A stretch of DNA of 64,000 nt, taken from NCBI GenBank assembly GCA_012295225.1, contig WMKK01000007.1, positions 602,605 through 666,604 on the forward strand, in the 5' to 3' direction. Each line of letters opens with the position of its first letter. The first letter of the stretch is position 1. The position numbers and the translations under genes are program-made. Below are positions 45,473-54,414 of the stretch, in pieces. Source of the stretch: Ostreococcus mediterraneus (lineage: Eukaryota; Chlorophyta; Mamiellophyceae; Mamiellales; Bathycoccaceae). The notes beneath the pieces were generated by a model that saw only the letters and a program-made list of their open reading frames with translations, was not told the origin of the DNA and did no database searches.

Positions 45473-48400
45473 ATGCACGCGCCATCGAATCCGCGCCGGC
45501 TCGACGTCGGCCGATCGAGCATGCGACGATGCGCGCGGCGCGTGACGTCGATGGCGATGCCCACGATCGTCCGCGCCGCCGCCACCGCCGCCGCCACCGC
45601 CGCGCGCGCGCGCGTCGGCGAGACGGCGTCCGCGCGTTGGGTGACAGCTGGAGCCGCGGCGTCGCCATCATCGCCATCGCCGCGCGCGCGTCGCCCGCGG
45701 TGCGCGCATTCGCGCGCGGTGAACGACGCGCAGACGTTTGCGAGCGACGCCGCGCGCGAAGAAGCCGCGTGCGATGGCTTTGACGCGGCGTATTGGAAGG
45801 AACAGATTCAAAATTTCAATGCGAGCGCGAAACCGAGCACGCGCGCGCTCATCCGTCGGTTGCACGATGTCGATCCTCTGGGCGTTGATTTGACCTTGCG
45901 CGGGGCGTCGACGCGTGGGAACTCCCGAACGGCGCGGATGACGTTGTATGATTACGCGTTGAGCGTGAAAAAGGCGCATGGGCGTAAGGTGTTGCTGATT
46001 CGAGTGGGGGAGTTTTACGAGGCGTTGGGGTACGACGCGGCGATGTTGGTGATGTACGCTGGATTGAATCCGATGGGCACGAGTGGTGTACCGAAAGCGG
46101 GGTGTCCGATTGTGAAGATACAGGAGACGCTTGATAGATTGACGAGTCGTGGGTATTCGGTGGTGGTGTGTGAGGAGGCACCGGTGATGGTGAAGTACGG
46201 CGCGCCGACGCCGCCAAAGGATCGGTTCATCGCGGCTATCGTGACTCCGGCGAGTCCGAATTACGTGAAAGGCGCGGCGAGCGCTGGTGAAGATGTAGAT
46301 TTCGGTGACGGTAGCGCACCACCGGTGATTGGGTTGGCGTCGAGCGCGCTTGGATACACCGTGGTGACTGTGGAGCCGGATTTACGGCGCGTGAGCGTGC
46401 TCGAAGGATTGACGGCGGAATCCGCGGCGGCTCGCCTGAGCGCTGGTGGCATCGCACCTCCTTTATATCGCCACACCAGTCTCGGTGGAGGACACGCACA
46501 AAGTGGCCGCCACGCCGCGGGCACGAGCGCACCGAGTCGACGTTTGCGATGGGAAGTTCAATCGATTTTATCCGCCGCCGAAGGCGTTGACGCCGTCAAA
46601 TACTCGGGCGACGTCGTGGATAAACTTTTAGACATGGTGCGCATCGACCACGGTTTGAGCCCAGATGAGCCGTTTGATCGCGTCTCCGTGCCTAGTAAAG
46701 GCCGCCCGGCGCCGCTCTCGCTCGCCACGGCGCAGCAGCTCGGGATTTTGCCCACACGAAGCGTCCCGCCATTGTTGACGCATTTGCTCCCCGAACGCGC
46801 GGCGCCCGCGGCGTGTCGCGCCTATTTGCAAGAGCTCTTGCTCCACCCACCCCCACCCGACGTGGCGCTGGGCATTCAAGAAGCCTCGGTACTTTTCGCC
46901 CGCGCAACCGTGGGCATGCCGCAGCTTGAAGTGTTACCGCCGAGCAAAATTGCGAAATTAATATCCCAACGCGAGGCGTCGCACACGTTTTTCGCTGACG
47001 TCGCCTCCATGACGCGCGGCGTCCATGACCTGCTCACGCACGAGCACGGCGACATTCGTCGCGCTGGGGAATTGTTAATGAAACCCACATCGTTGAAGCT
47101 TGGGCATGCCATCGATGCGGAAGATTTGGCGAGCGTGTGCGCGAAAACGTGTGATATTATACGCTCCGTCGTATCCGAAGACGCGCTCGACGGAGCGACG
47201 TCGACGCCCGCGTCTCGACGGCGAGACGACGACGATGCGCGAGGTGCATACGCTCCAGATGACGGCAGCGATAATGACGACGACGACGGTGTTGACGACG
47301 ACGACATGTCTTTCGTCATGGATGGCCTCGACCGTCCTCCGACGCTTGAAAACATCCCAGCGCGGTTTATGTTTGAAAACGAACGCTGGCGCGGCCGAGT
47401 CCGCCGCGATGCCGTCGCGCTCGAGCTCGCGCGCGTCCGTGAGGCATCGCTCGCGCTCGAGGCTGCCATAAACGAAGATTTAGTGCCCGTCGTGCACGCG
47501 AGCGCATCCGAGCGCAAAGGCCGCGCGAGAAAATGCGAAATTGAGCACTGCATGCGTAACAACGCGCTTTGGATTCGACACGTCGCGGCGGCGGCGCGGC
47601 CGGCGGAATTCACGCATCCGCGCGACCGCTTTGGCAAGGAAGTGAGCGACCGCTGGACCACCCCGCGCGTTGAACGCGCGTTGAATGACTACCGCATCGC
47701 CACGCACGCCGCATCCGTCGCCGTGGCGGATGCCTTGCGAAACCTCGCTGAGGATTTACATCCGTACGTTTCGTCTCTCGTCGGCGCCGCGACGGCGTCA
47801 ACGATTTGCGTCGCCGTCGTCGCGCACGCATCGCACGCGGTGAACAAACGCTGGACCGCACCCGTATTACTCCCCCATGGTGACACCGCGAGCGCGATGT
47901 CATTCACCAATCTCGTGCCGTTCTGGATGCCCATGGACGGAGCGACCACCGTTCCAAACACGCTCGACGTCGACGGTTTACTCATCTTGACTGGACCAAA
48001 CATGGCGGGCAAGAGCACGGTTTTACGCGCCGTCGCCGCGTGCGCGTTGCTCGCGCAGTGTGGCTTACACGTCCCCGCGCACGCCGCGCGCGTACCGCGT
48101 CTCGATGCCCTCATCGTACGGATGTCGAGCACCGATAGCCCGAGCGAAGGCTTGAGTTCGTTCGCCGTGGAAATGATGGAGATGAAGAGCATGCTCTCGG
48201 CGTGCACGCCCGGAACGTTAGTCATGGTGGACGAACTCGGCCGCGGCACCGAAGCGTCGCATGGCACCGCCATTGCGGGCGCCGTGCTCGAGGCGCTCGA
48301 TGCGTGCGGGGCGCGAGGGATATTTGCCACACATTTGCACGGGATTTTGGATTTGCCATTGAACGCGTCGCCGTTTACCCGACGGGCGCGCATGGAAACG

Positions 48401-49009
48401 GCGGTGTCGAGCGACGGTTCGAGACGTCCGACGTGGCGCGTCGTCCCCGGGGAGTGCCGAGAATCACTGGCGTTACAAACTGCGCTCGATTGTGGGTTAC
48501 CGCCGGCGTTGGTGGCGCGCGCGGGGGTGCTGTTGGAGAATCAGGCGTCGATTCCGCTCGTGAAATTGCCTCGAGCGGATGGCGCGCCTGTGTCGTCGTC
48601 GTCGTCGTCGCGTTCGACCACCGTCGTGGACGCGGCGTTTCTGAAAACTATCCTCGAGCAATCATCCGCGTCGGCGCTCAAACGCGACGACGTGCGCGCT
48701 ATTTCCGTCGGCACGAATGAAACACCGCCAGTGAGCAGCGCTGGACAGACGTGCGTGTACGTCTTGCGTCGAGGCGACGGGTGGTGTTATTGCGGCGAGA
48801 GCGACCATTTACCCACGCGTCTCGCCACACATCGCCAAAAGTCCGATCGACTCATAGAACTCGTATACGTAGCTGTACCCAAGGAAGCGGGTGGGAAGAG
48901 CGCCGCGCGCGCGCTCGAGTCGCGCGTGATTCAGGCGTTGAACGCCGCGCGTGTGCCATTGTGGAGCGACCGAGACGCCGCGCACAAGAATTTCGGTTCA
49001 GCGGGGTGA
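45473..49009 (+). CDS. MSH1: MSH1: MutS homologue with C-terminal GIY-YIG endonuclease domain
   Basis: Plant-type MutS protein that suppresses recombination and mutation in organelle genomes. The 1,178-residue intronless frame begins with an Arg/Ala/Ser-rich presequence (about 1-75), as expected for organelle targeting. The mismatch-binding domain I follows with VLLIRVGEFYEALGYDA, the MutS Phe-x-Glu motif. Connector and lever regions contain an Asp-rich insert (DDGSDNDDDDGVDDDD). The ATPase domain has LTGPNMAGKST (near 840), SSFAVEMMEM and VMVDELGRGTEASHGTAIA. The end (about 1090-1175) carries a GIY-YIG fold with VYVLRRGDGWCYCGESDHLP, which defines MSH1. ATG 45473 is chosen; further in-frame ATGs lie within the presequence. 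The divergent MMADHC start is 26 bp away. Confidence 0.95.
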   Translation: MHAPSNPRRLDVGRSSMRRCARRVTSMAMPTIVRAAATAAATAARARVGETASARWVTAGAAASPSSPSPRARRPRCAHSRAVNDAQTFASDAAREEAACDGFDAAYWKEQIQNFNASAKPSTRALIRRLHDVDPLGVDLTLRGASTRGNSRTARMTLYDYALSVKKAHGRKVLLIRVGEFYEALGYDAAMLVMYAGLNPMGTSGVPKAGCPIVKIQETLDRLTSRGYSVVVCEEAPVMVKYGAPTPPKDRFIAAIVTPASPNYVKGAASAGEDVDFGDGSAPPVIGLASSALGYTVVTVEPDLRRVSVLEGLTAESAAARLSAGGIAPPLYRHTSLGGGHAQSGRHAAGTSAPSRRLRWEVQSILSAAEGVDAVKYSGDVVDKLLDMVRIDHGLSPDEPFDRVSVPSKGRPAPLSLATAQQLGILPTRSVPPLLTHLLPERAAPAACRAYLQELLLHPPPPDVALGIQEASVLFARATVGMPQLEVLPPSKIAKLISQREASHTFFADVASMTRGVHDLLTHEHGDIRRAGELLMKPTSLKLGHAIDAEDLASVCAKTCDIIRSVVSEDALDGATSTPASRRRDDDDARGAYAPDDGSDNDDDDGVDDDDMSFVMDGLDRPPTLENIPARFMFENERWRGRVRRDAVALELARVREASLALEAAINEDLVPVVHASASERKGRARKCEIEHCMRNNALWIRHVAAAARPAEFTHPRDRFGKEVSDRWTTPRVERALNDYRIATHAASVAVADALRNLAEDLHPYVSSLVGAATASTICVAVVAHASHAVNKRWTAPVLLPHGDTASAMSFTNLVPFWMPMDGATTVPNTLDVDGLLILTGPNMAGKSTVLRAVAACALLAQCGLHVPAHAARVPRLDALIVRMSSTDSPSEGLSSFAVEMMEMKSMLSACTPGTLVMVDELGRGTEASHGTAIAGAVLEALDACGARGIFATHLHGILDLPLNASPFTRRARMETAVSSDGSRRPTWRVVPGECRESLALQTALDCGLPPALVARAGVLLENQASIPLVKLPRADGAPVSSSSSSRSTTVVDAAFLKTILEQSSASALKRDDVRAISVGTNETPPVSSAGQTCVYVLRRGDGWCYCGESDHLPTRLATHRQKSDRLIELVYVAVPKEAGGKSAARALESRVIQALNAARVPLWSDRDAAHKNFGSAG

Positions 49010-49106
49010 CGAGAACTCTAGACGAAATGATGATTAGCAGCAGCAGCGATACAGTAGTAAAGCGTAATAATAATACGTGAAAAAGCACGCGTATTCATGA
49101 TTCACA

Positions 49107-50273
49107 TTACACAGATAAGCCTTGGCCGACGACGCACCGCGCGATGCGCTTGTTCAAAGGATACGTCGGCACGACTTTAAATCCAGTCAACATCGTCAAG
49201 TACGTATTCGCCAACTCGCCAATCAAACGAAGCAAGTTCCCTTGACGATGATCTTTGAGCGATTGAATCTCCTCAGCGTCGCCTTGCTGATACTGCACGC
49301 GCAAGCGCGAATCAGCGCTGGATTCTGAACGCGTCGCCGCGCCTCCGTAGCTCCGCGTCGGACGCTCGACCGAGCCGGGGGAATACGGCGGTTCATAAAT
49401 GGTTTCGTATCTCGATCGTTCACCACCGACGCTGACGCTAGCACTCGGCTGCTGCGGCGTCGTCGGATACACCGGGGGCACGGCCGCCGTCCGCGTGCCC
49501 GCGGCAGAGCGCCAAACCGAACCCGAACCCGCCGATCCTTCGCCGACGTCGACGTCCACGCCCGCGGCGCGCAACGCCTCCTTGCGTAGCTCCATCGAAC
49601 GTTGCGCCTGCCTCGCCTGCGCCACCACCGCGTCCGAGCCACTACCGCCCGCGACGGACCCAGGCGAGCCAACATCTTCAACGCTCGTCTCATATCGCGT
49701 CGCCGCCGCACCGTCTTTTTCTTTATCCTTGCCGAGAAACATGAACGAATACTCTGGCGCCGCGGCGTCTCCATCGTTTGAACCGTTTGACCCAACGTCC
49801 ACGGGAATCTGTTTCGCCGCGGGAGCGGTAAACTTCGTCGCATTCGACGTCGATCGATCGTTTTCTACCGCATTCGAAGCGTTCGACGTCGCTCCGACGT
49901 TTGTTTTTGTCGTCTTCGGCGCGTCGTCGCTCAGCAACCGCAACAACGCGTCGGCGTCGAATCCAGCCACGGTGGCGTTCGCCGCCGTCGCCGGTGCCGC
50001 CGTCGGTGCCGCCGCCGCCGCCGCCGCCGACGCATCAAACACATCGTTATCCACCGCCGCGTACGTCGCCCGCGACGTCACCACCGTCGATGTCCGAATT
50101 TTCGACGATGCGCCAGCATCATAATTCAAAATGTCATTCACATCCTCGGCTCGCGACGCCGCGCCCGTGTCCGCGGTGTTATTCGAACGCTCCGACGCGC
50201 CAGTGAGTGACTTTTTATCCGCCGTGGAGCCGGATTTCGAGCGCGTAGACGCGCGGCGGTTCTTGGGCGCCAT
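49107..50273 (-). CDS. Unknown low-complexity protein with a compact C-terminal domain
   Basis: Not recognised. The 388-residue frame is intact but the first ~330 residues are mostly Ala, Ser, Thr, Asn and Gly with poly-Ala (DASAAAAAAAPTAAPATAA) and short charged patches, likely disordered. The last ~55 residues look ordered: EEIQSLKDHRQGNLLRLIGE, then LANTYLTMLTGFKVVPTYP, then LNKRIARCVVGQGLSV. Such a layout suggests an adaptor that exposes a short C-terminal interaction domain, but this is inference. It converges on MSH1 (97-bp spacer) and diverges from the ABC-F gene, with start codons 55 bp apart. Confidence 0.7.
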   Translation of the reverse strand: MAPKNRRASTRSKSGSTADKKSLTGASERSNNTADTGAASRAEDVNDILNYDAGASSKIRTSTVVTSRATYAAVDNDVFDASAAAAAAAPTAAPATAANATVAGFDADALLRLLSDDAPKTTKTNVGATSNASNAVENDRSTSNATKFTAPAAKQIPVDVGSNGSNDGDAAAPEYSFMFLGKDKEKDGAAATRYETSVEDVGSPGSVAGGSGSDAVVAQARQAQRSMELRKEALRAAGVDVDVGEGSAGSGSVWRSAAGTRTAAVPPVYPTTPQQPSASVSVGGERSRYETIYEPPYSPGSVERPTRSYGGAATRSESSADSRLRVQYQQGDAEEIQSLKDHRQGNLLRLIGELANTYLTMLTGFKVVPTYPLNKRIARCVVGQGLSV

Positions 50274-50328
50274 GAATTCTCGAAATTAACGTGTCAGAGA
50301 ATGACGACACGTGACTCGCCGTCGCGCC

Positions 50329-53220
50329 ATGTCCCCGCCGCACGGGGACTTTCGCGCATCCTACCCGCGACTCGATGGGCTATGCGTGGCGCGCGGTGAC
50401 GCCGAGCGCGCGCGGTGCGCGCTCAGCGATGCGTTCGACGCGTTTACGTTGGATTTCGTCGAGTTGAGCTTGGTCGAGAGCACCGATGACGACGCTTCAG
50501 CGGACAGCGTCGCGCCGTTTTTGCATCAAGCGTGGGGCGAGGCGTACGAAGACGTCGAGTGCGTGCGTGTGCTGGTGTGTGCGGCGCGTCAGGGCGGTTC
50601 GGCGCGCGAGGCGGGGGAGAATTCGGAGACGATTGATGTGCCGTCGGCGGCGGAGCCGTCGACGTCGGCGTCGACGTCGGCGTCGGCTCGCGAGACTACG
50701 GCGACGGTTGACGCACCGGCGGCGGCGGCGACGAATTGGACCGCATCGCTATCCACGACGCTCGAACGCGAATTCGAATCCGAGGTGACGCGCGTCGCGC
50801 GACGCGTGCGGCCGACGGCGGCGGACTCCGTGCGCGCGTGCGTTCGTCGAGCGTTTGCCGCGTGTTCGCGGCTCATCGACGACGACGACGCGTTTGAATA
50901 CGTCGTGAGCATCGTCATGTCTGACGTTGAAGAGCGCGAGTGTTCGTTTGAAGAAACTTTGCGAGGGGTCATCGACGCGTACGATTTGGACGTGGACTGC
51001 GAACGCGCGTGCGATGAGCTCAGGCGAGCGTTGGATAGCCAATCGACGACGGAGACGACAAAGACAAAGCAACCGACGGCGGCGGTGGTGGGCGATGCGG
51101 GCGTCGTGCGAAAGCTCGCGCAGGTGGTGAAAATTGGTGGCGACGATGGTCGGCGGTCGGCGTCGGCGCGAGATTCCGTGGACGCGGCGGCGGGCGTCGT
51201 CGGAGGCGATGGATTTTGGGAACAAGAGCAACGCAAGCAGCAACAAGAGCACGAGGAGCGCATGCAGAAAATTATTGACGCCAACGCGGCGTTGGTGGAG
51301 CAGAAGCGCGCGAAAAAGGCTGAAAAGCACGCCAAGGCGCGCGCAGCCGCGGCGGCGGCCGCTGCGACGATGGAAGCGCAGAATATGGAGCAACTGTCGA
51401 TGAGCGCTTCGCATTCAAAGGGCGCGTCGAGCAAGGTGGGCTCGCGTGATATTTCAGTGAGCGATTTCAGCGTGCCTCACCCACGCGGCGGCGATGATTT
51501 ACTCGAAGGCACGCAATTGAGTCTGACGCATGGCCATCGATACGGATTGTGCGGACGGAACGGGTGCGGAAAATCGACGTTGCTTCGGTTATTGGCGATG
51601 AAGCGCGTGCCGGGCGTGCCGGCGGACTTGCGCATCATGTACGTCTCGCAGGATTCTTCCGATGAATTCGCGCACAGCGAGTTGAACCCAATCGAAGTTC
51701 TCGTAAAGTCGGACACCAGACGCGAGTATTTAACCGCTCAACTCGCCGAGTTGCAAAATCACGAAGACGTCTCGGTTGACGTCTCCATTGAAAAGCGCGT
51801 GCGGGAAATCGTCGATGAACTCAAAGCCATCGGCGCGGCGGATGCGCACGAACGTGCGCGTAAAGTCTTGCGAGGATTACAATTTGACCCAGCCAAGATG
51901 GAACGTCCCGTGAGCTCGTTGAGCGGCGGATGGCGCGTGCGCGTGTCTTTAGCTCGAGCGTTGTTCGTCGCGCCTGATTGTTTGTTACTCGACGAACCGA
52001 CAAATCATTTAGATTTAGAAGCGTGTTTGTGGCTCGAGCAGTACATGTGCGACGCGTTCGATGGACGCACGCTCGTCGTCGTGTCGCACGACAGGAGTTT
52101 CCTCAACGCCGTGTGCACGGATGTTTTAGCCATCCAAAACAAAAAGCTCACGGCGTACGCCGGCGATTTCGCGACGTACGAATGCGTCCGCGACGAACAA
52201 GCCGAGCGTCAGCAAAAAATGTTCGACGAGCAGCAGGCAAAGAAGAAGCAAATGCAAAAGTTCGTGGACAAGCATCTGCATAAAGGTTCAACGTCAATTT
52301 TTGACGACGGCAACGCAAAAAAGGCGAAAGAAATGATGAAAAAGATGGACCGCATGGGCGCCATGGGACACGACGGTAAAAAGTGGAAATTGAGCTACGA
52401 TGGCGTCCAAAAGGAGCTCACCGCGCCCGACACCGAGGGTGGAGGGTTCAAGTTTGCCTTTCCGGACCCCGGTGTCGTGCCGGGATCGAGTGAAAGCGTG
52501 CAGTTGCGCGACGTCCGTTTTACGTATGGCGGCGACTCCGCGTCGTCGGCGTCATCGTCGGCGGCGCTTTTTCACGGATTGTCTTTCCCAATCGACTGCA
52601 CTACGCGTCTGGCGCTGGTAGGCAAAAACGGCGCAGGAAAATCAACACTCATGAAGCTCGTCTACGGAACGCTCGAGCCGACGCGTGGGAACATTTTTCG
52701 CAGCGGTAGACTGCGTTTGAGTTACGTCACGCAGCATCACGTGGACCAACTCGACTTGTCCGCGACACCATTAGAGTACGTTCTACGCATCGCCGGCATC
52801 GAGCGAGACGTATCGTCGCAGTCGTACGAGATTGAAGACGAACAAAACGCGCGTCGTCGTCTCGGTCGTTTTGGCATTTCAGGACATTTACAAACGCAAA
52901 CCATCAATTTGCTCTCTGGCGGGCAGCGCAGCCGCGTCGCGTGGGCGGTTGCCACATCGAACGACCCACACATCATATTGCTCGATGAACCGACGAATCA
53001 TTTAGATTACGATTCCGTCAACGCTCTCATCGACGCGTGCAACGCGTTCGAAGGCGGATTAGTCTTTGTCAGCCACGACGAACATTTCGTCACGAGCGTA
53101 GAAAACGTCAACGTGCTCGAAGTCACCGGTGATGGCGCGCCCGGCGCTACGTCGTACGCCGATGACTTTGAGTCATATAAAAAGAAAGCCATCAAGGCGC
53201 TCAGAAAATGGATAGCATAG
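50329..53220 (+). CDS. ABC-F ATPase, ABCF3/GCN20 type
   Basis: Soluble twin-NBD ABC protein acting on the translation machinery; yeast GCN20 works with GCN1 in eIF2alpha kinase signalling. Of 963 residues the first ~330 are an N-terminal extension with two helical segments and an Ala/Lys/Glu-rich coiled stretch (EQKRAKKAEKHAKARA). NBD1 has LCGRNGCGKSTLLRLL, signature LSGGWRVRVSLARAL and CLLLDEPTNHLDLEA. The ABC-F linker (QKMFDEQQAKKKQMQKF) sits between. NBD2 has LVGKNGAGKSTLMKLV, LSGGQRSRVAWAVA and IILLDEPTNHLDYDS. The N-terminal extension and linker fit ABCF3 more than ABCF1 or ABCF2. Start 50329 is the first ATG of the frame. Confidence 0.9.
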   Translation: MSPPHGDFRASYPRLDGLCVARGDAERARCALSDAFDAFTLDFVELSLVESTDDDASADSVAPFLHQAWGEAYEDVECVRVLVCAARQGGSAREAGENSETIDVPSAAEPSTSASTSASARETTATVDAPAAAATNWTASLSTTLEREFESEVTRVARRVRPTAADSVRACVRRAFAACSRLIDDDDAFEYVVSIVMSDVEERECSFEETLRGVIDAYDLDVDCERACDELRRALDSQSTTETTKTKQPTAAVVGDAGVVRKLAQVVKIGGDDGRRSASARDSVDAAAGVVGGDGFWEQEQRKQQQEHEERMQKIIDANAALVEQKRAKKAEKHAKARAAAAAAAATMEAQNMEQLSMSASHSKGASSKVGSRDISVSDFSVPHPRGGDDLLEGTQLSLTHGHRYGLCGRNGCGKSTLLRLLAMKRVPGVPADLRIMYVSQDSSDEFAHSELNPIEVLVKSDTRREYLTAQLAELQNHEDVSVDVSIEKRVREIVDELKAIGAADAHERARKVLRGLQFDPAKMERPVSSLSGGWRVRVSLARALFVAPDCLLLDEPTNHLDLEACLWLEQYMCDAFDGRTLVVVSHDRSFLNAVCTDVLAIQNKKLTAYAGDFATYECVRDEQAERQQKMFDEQQAKKKQMQKFVDKHLHKGSTSIFDDGNAKKAKEMMKKMDRMGAMGHDGKKWKLSYDGVQKELTAPDTEGGGFKFAFPDPGVVPGSSESVQLRDVRFTYGGDSASSASSSAALFHGLSFPIDCTTRLALVGKNGAGKSTLMKLVYGTLEPTRGNIFRSGRLRLSYVTQHHVDQLDLSATPLEYVLRIAGIERDVSSQSYEIEDEQNARRRLGRFGISGHLQTQTINLLSGGQRSRVAWAVATSNDPHIILLDEPTNHLDYDSVNALIDACNAFEGGLVFVSHDEHFVTSVENVNVLEVTGDGAPGATSYADDFESYKKKAIKALRKWIA

Positions 53221-53315
53221 CATTGCATAGCACCGTAGCACCGTAGCGTAAAGTGTAGCACTCGGTTGATTCTCAACTCCACGGCGACAGAGCGCGACTC
53301 GCCTCGTCGGTCATC

Positions 53316-54200
53316 ATGCCATCGTTTGCATCGATAGAAACACGCACGTACTGTACAAACGACGACGTCACGCTGACGTATCGTCACCACGCGTCCAATG
53401 CGTCGTCGTCGTCCTCGGCGCCGGCGCTCGTGTGTATTCATGGGTGGAGCGGGAGCGCAGAATACTTTAGCGAAGCGTTGAAACACATGACTGGCGACCG
53501 CGACGTCTACGCGCTCAACTTGCGCGGACACGCAGGCGTCGCGCCTGGTTATGGATACACCATCGCGCGCTTGGCGATGGATGTGCGGGAGTTTATGGAG
53601 AGTGTCGCGAGCGGAGGCGACAGAGGTCACGACGGCTACGTGTTGTGTGGCACATCCATGGGGTGCGCCGTGATTTGGTCCTATCTCGAGCTCTTCGGAG
53701 ACAGCGCGTCGGGCGTACGTGGAGTCATTCTCGTCGACCAGGCGCCTCTGCAGAATAGACGTCCGAATTGGGCGCTCGGGAGTAACGGGTGCTACGACGC
53801 GGCGACGTACGAGTCTCTCGCCGCCGCCGTCTGCGCGGATTTAGACGCCTTTGCCGACGGCAACGCCGAGGCATGTTTGGTGTCGCCGCATTCGATTAAT
53901 AAAGATGTCCTCGCGCTGCTCAAGCGAGAGACGCTCCAATGCAGCCAAGACGCGCTGTGCGAGCTGATGTACGACCATACACATCAAGACTGGCGTCGGC
54001 TCTGCGCGCGCTCGACTGTTAAAGCGCTCGTCATCGCCGGTGGGAAGTCCAAAATCTTCCCAGTCCAAGGCGTCACGCACGTCGTCGAGCTCATGAAAAA
54101 CGCCACATGCATCACATACGACGATTGCGATCACTGGCTATACATCGAGCAGCCCGAACGTTTCGCGCGCGACATCGAGCGCTTTATCGCCAACGTCTAA
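53316..54200 (+). CDS. Alpha/beta-fold hydrolase
   Basis: Predicted esterase or related hydrolase; substrate unknown. The 294-residue frame has the typical order: CIHGWSGSAEYFSEAL (oxyanion HG), DVYALNLRGHAG, the nucleophile elbow GTSMG (Ser near residue 111), VILVDQAPLQNRRPN, an Asp-bearing region before VLAL, and the catalytic His within DDCDHWLYIEQPERFA near the end. A short Ser-rich insert (NASSSSSAP) lies near residue 30. There is no signal or transit peptide. The ABC-F gene ends 95 bp upstream on the same strand. Confidence 0.87.
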   Translation: MPSFASIETRTYCTNDDVTLTYRHHASNASSSSSAPALVCIHGWSGSAEYFSEALKHMTGDRDVYALNLRGHAGVAPGYGYTIARLAMDVREFMESVASGGDRGHDGYVLCGTSMGCAVIWSYLELFGDSASGVRGVILVDQAPLQNRRPNWALGSNGCYDAATYESLAAAVCADLDAFADGNAEACLVSPHSINKDVLALLKRETLQCSQDALCELMYDHTHQDWRRLCARSTVKALVIAGGKSKIFPVQGVTHVVELMKNATCITYDDCDHWLYIEQPERFARDIERFIANV

Positions 54201-54414
54201 CCGCGTAACCGTCGCGGCGAGCGGACCTCGTCGTCGTGTAGTAGCATCGTGTAATTTTATTGTGATTGAACCACCTTCGTGATTGTGTGCTGCGATGCGC
54301 GCGAGACATATCCGTTAAATGTCCTTTCGGCTCGCCGCCGACGGCTGAAAAGCCCTCTCTGTGGTTGAGCAGATCACCCATTCGTGCGTCACTCTAAGCC
54401 TCGCTCGCGCCACC

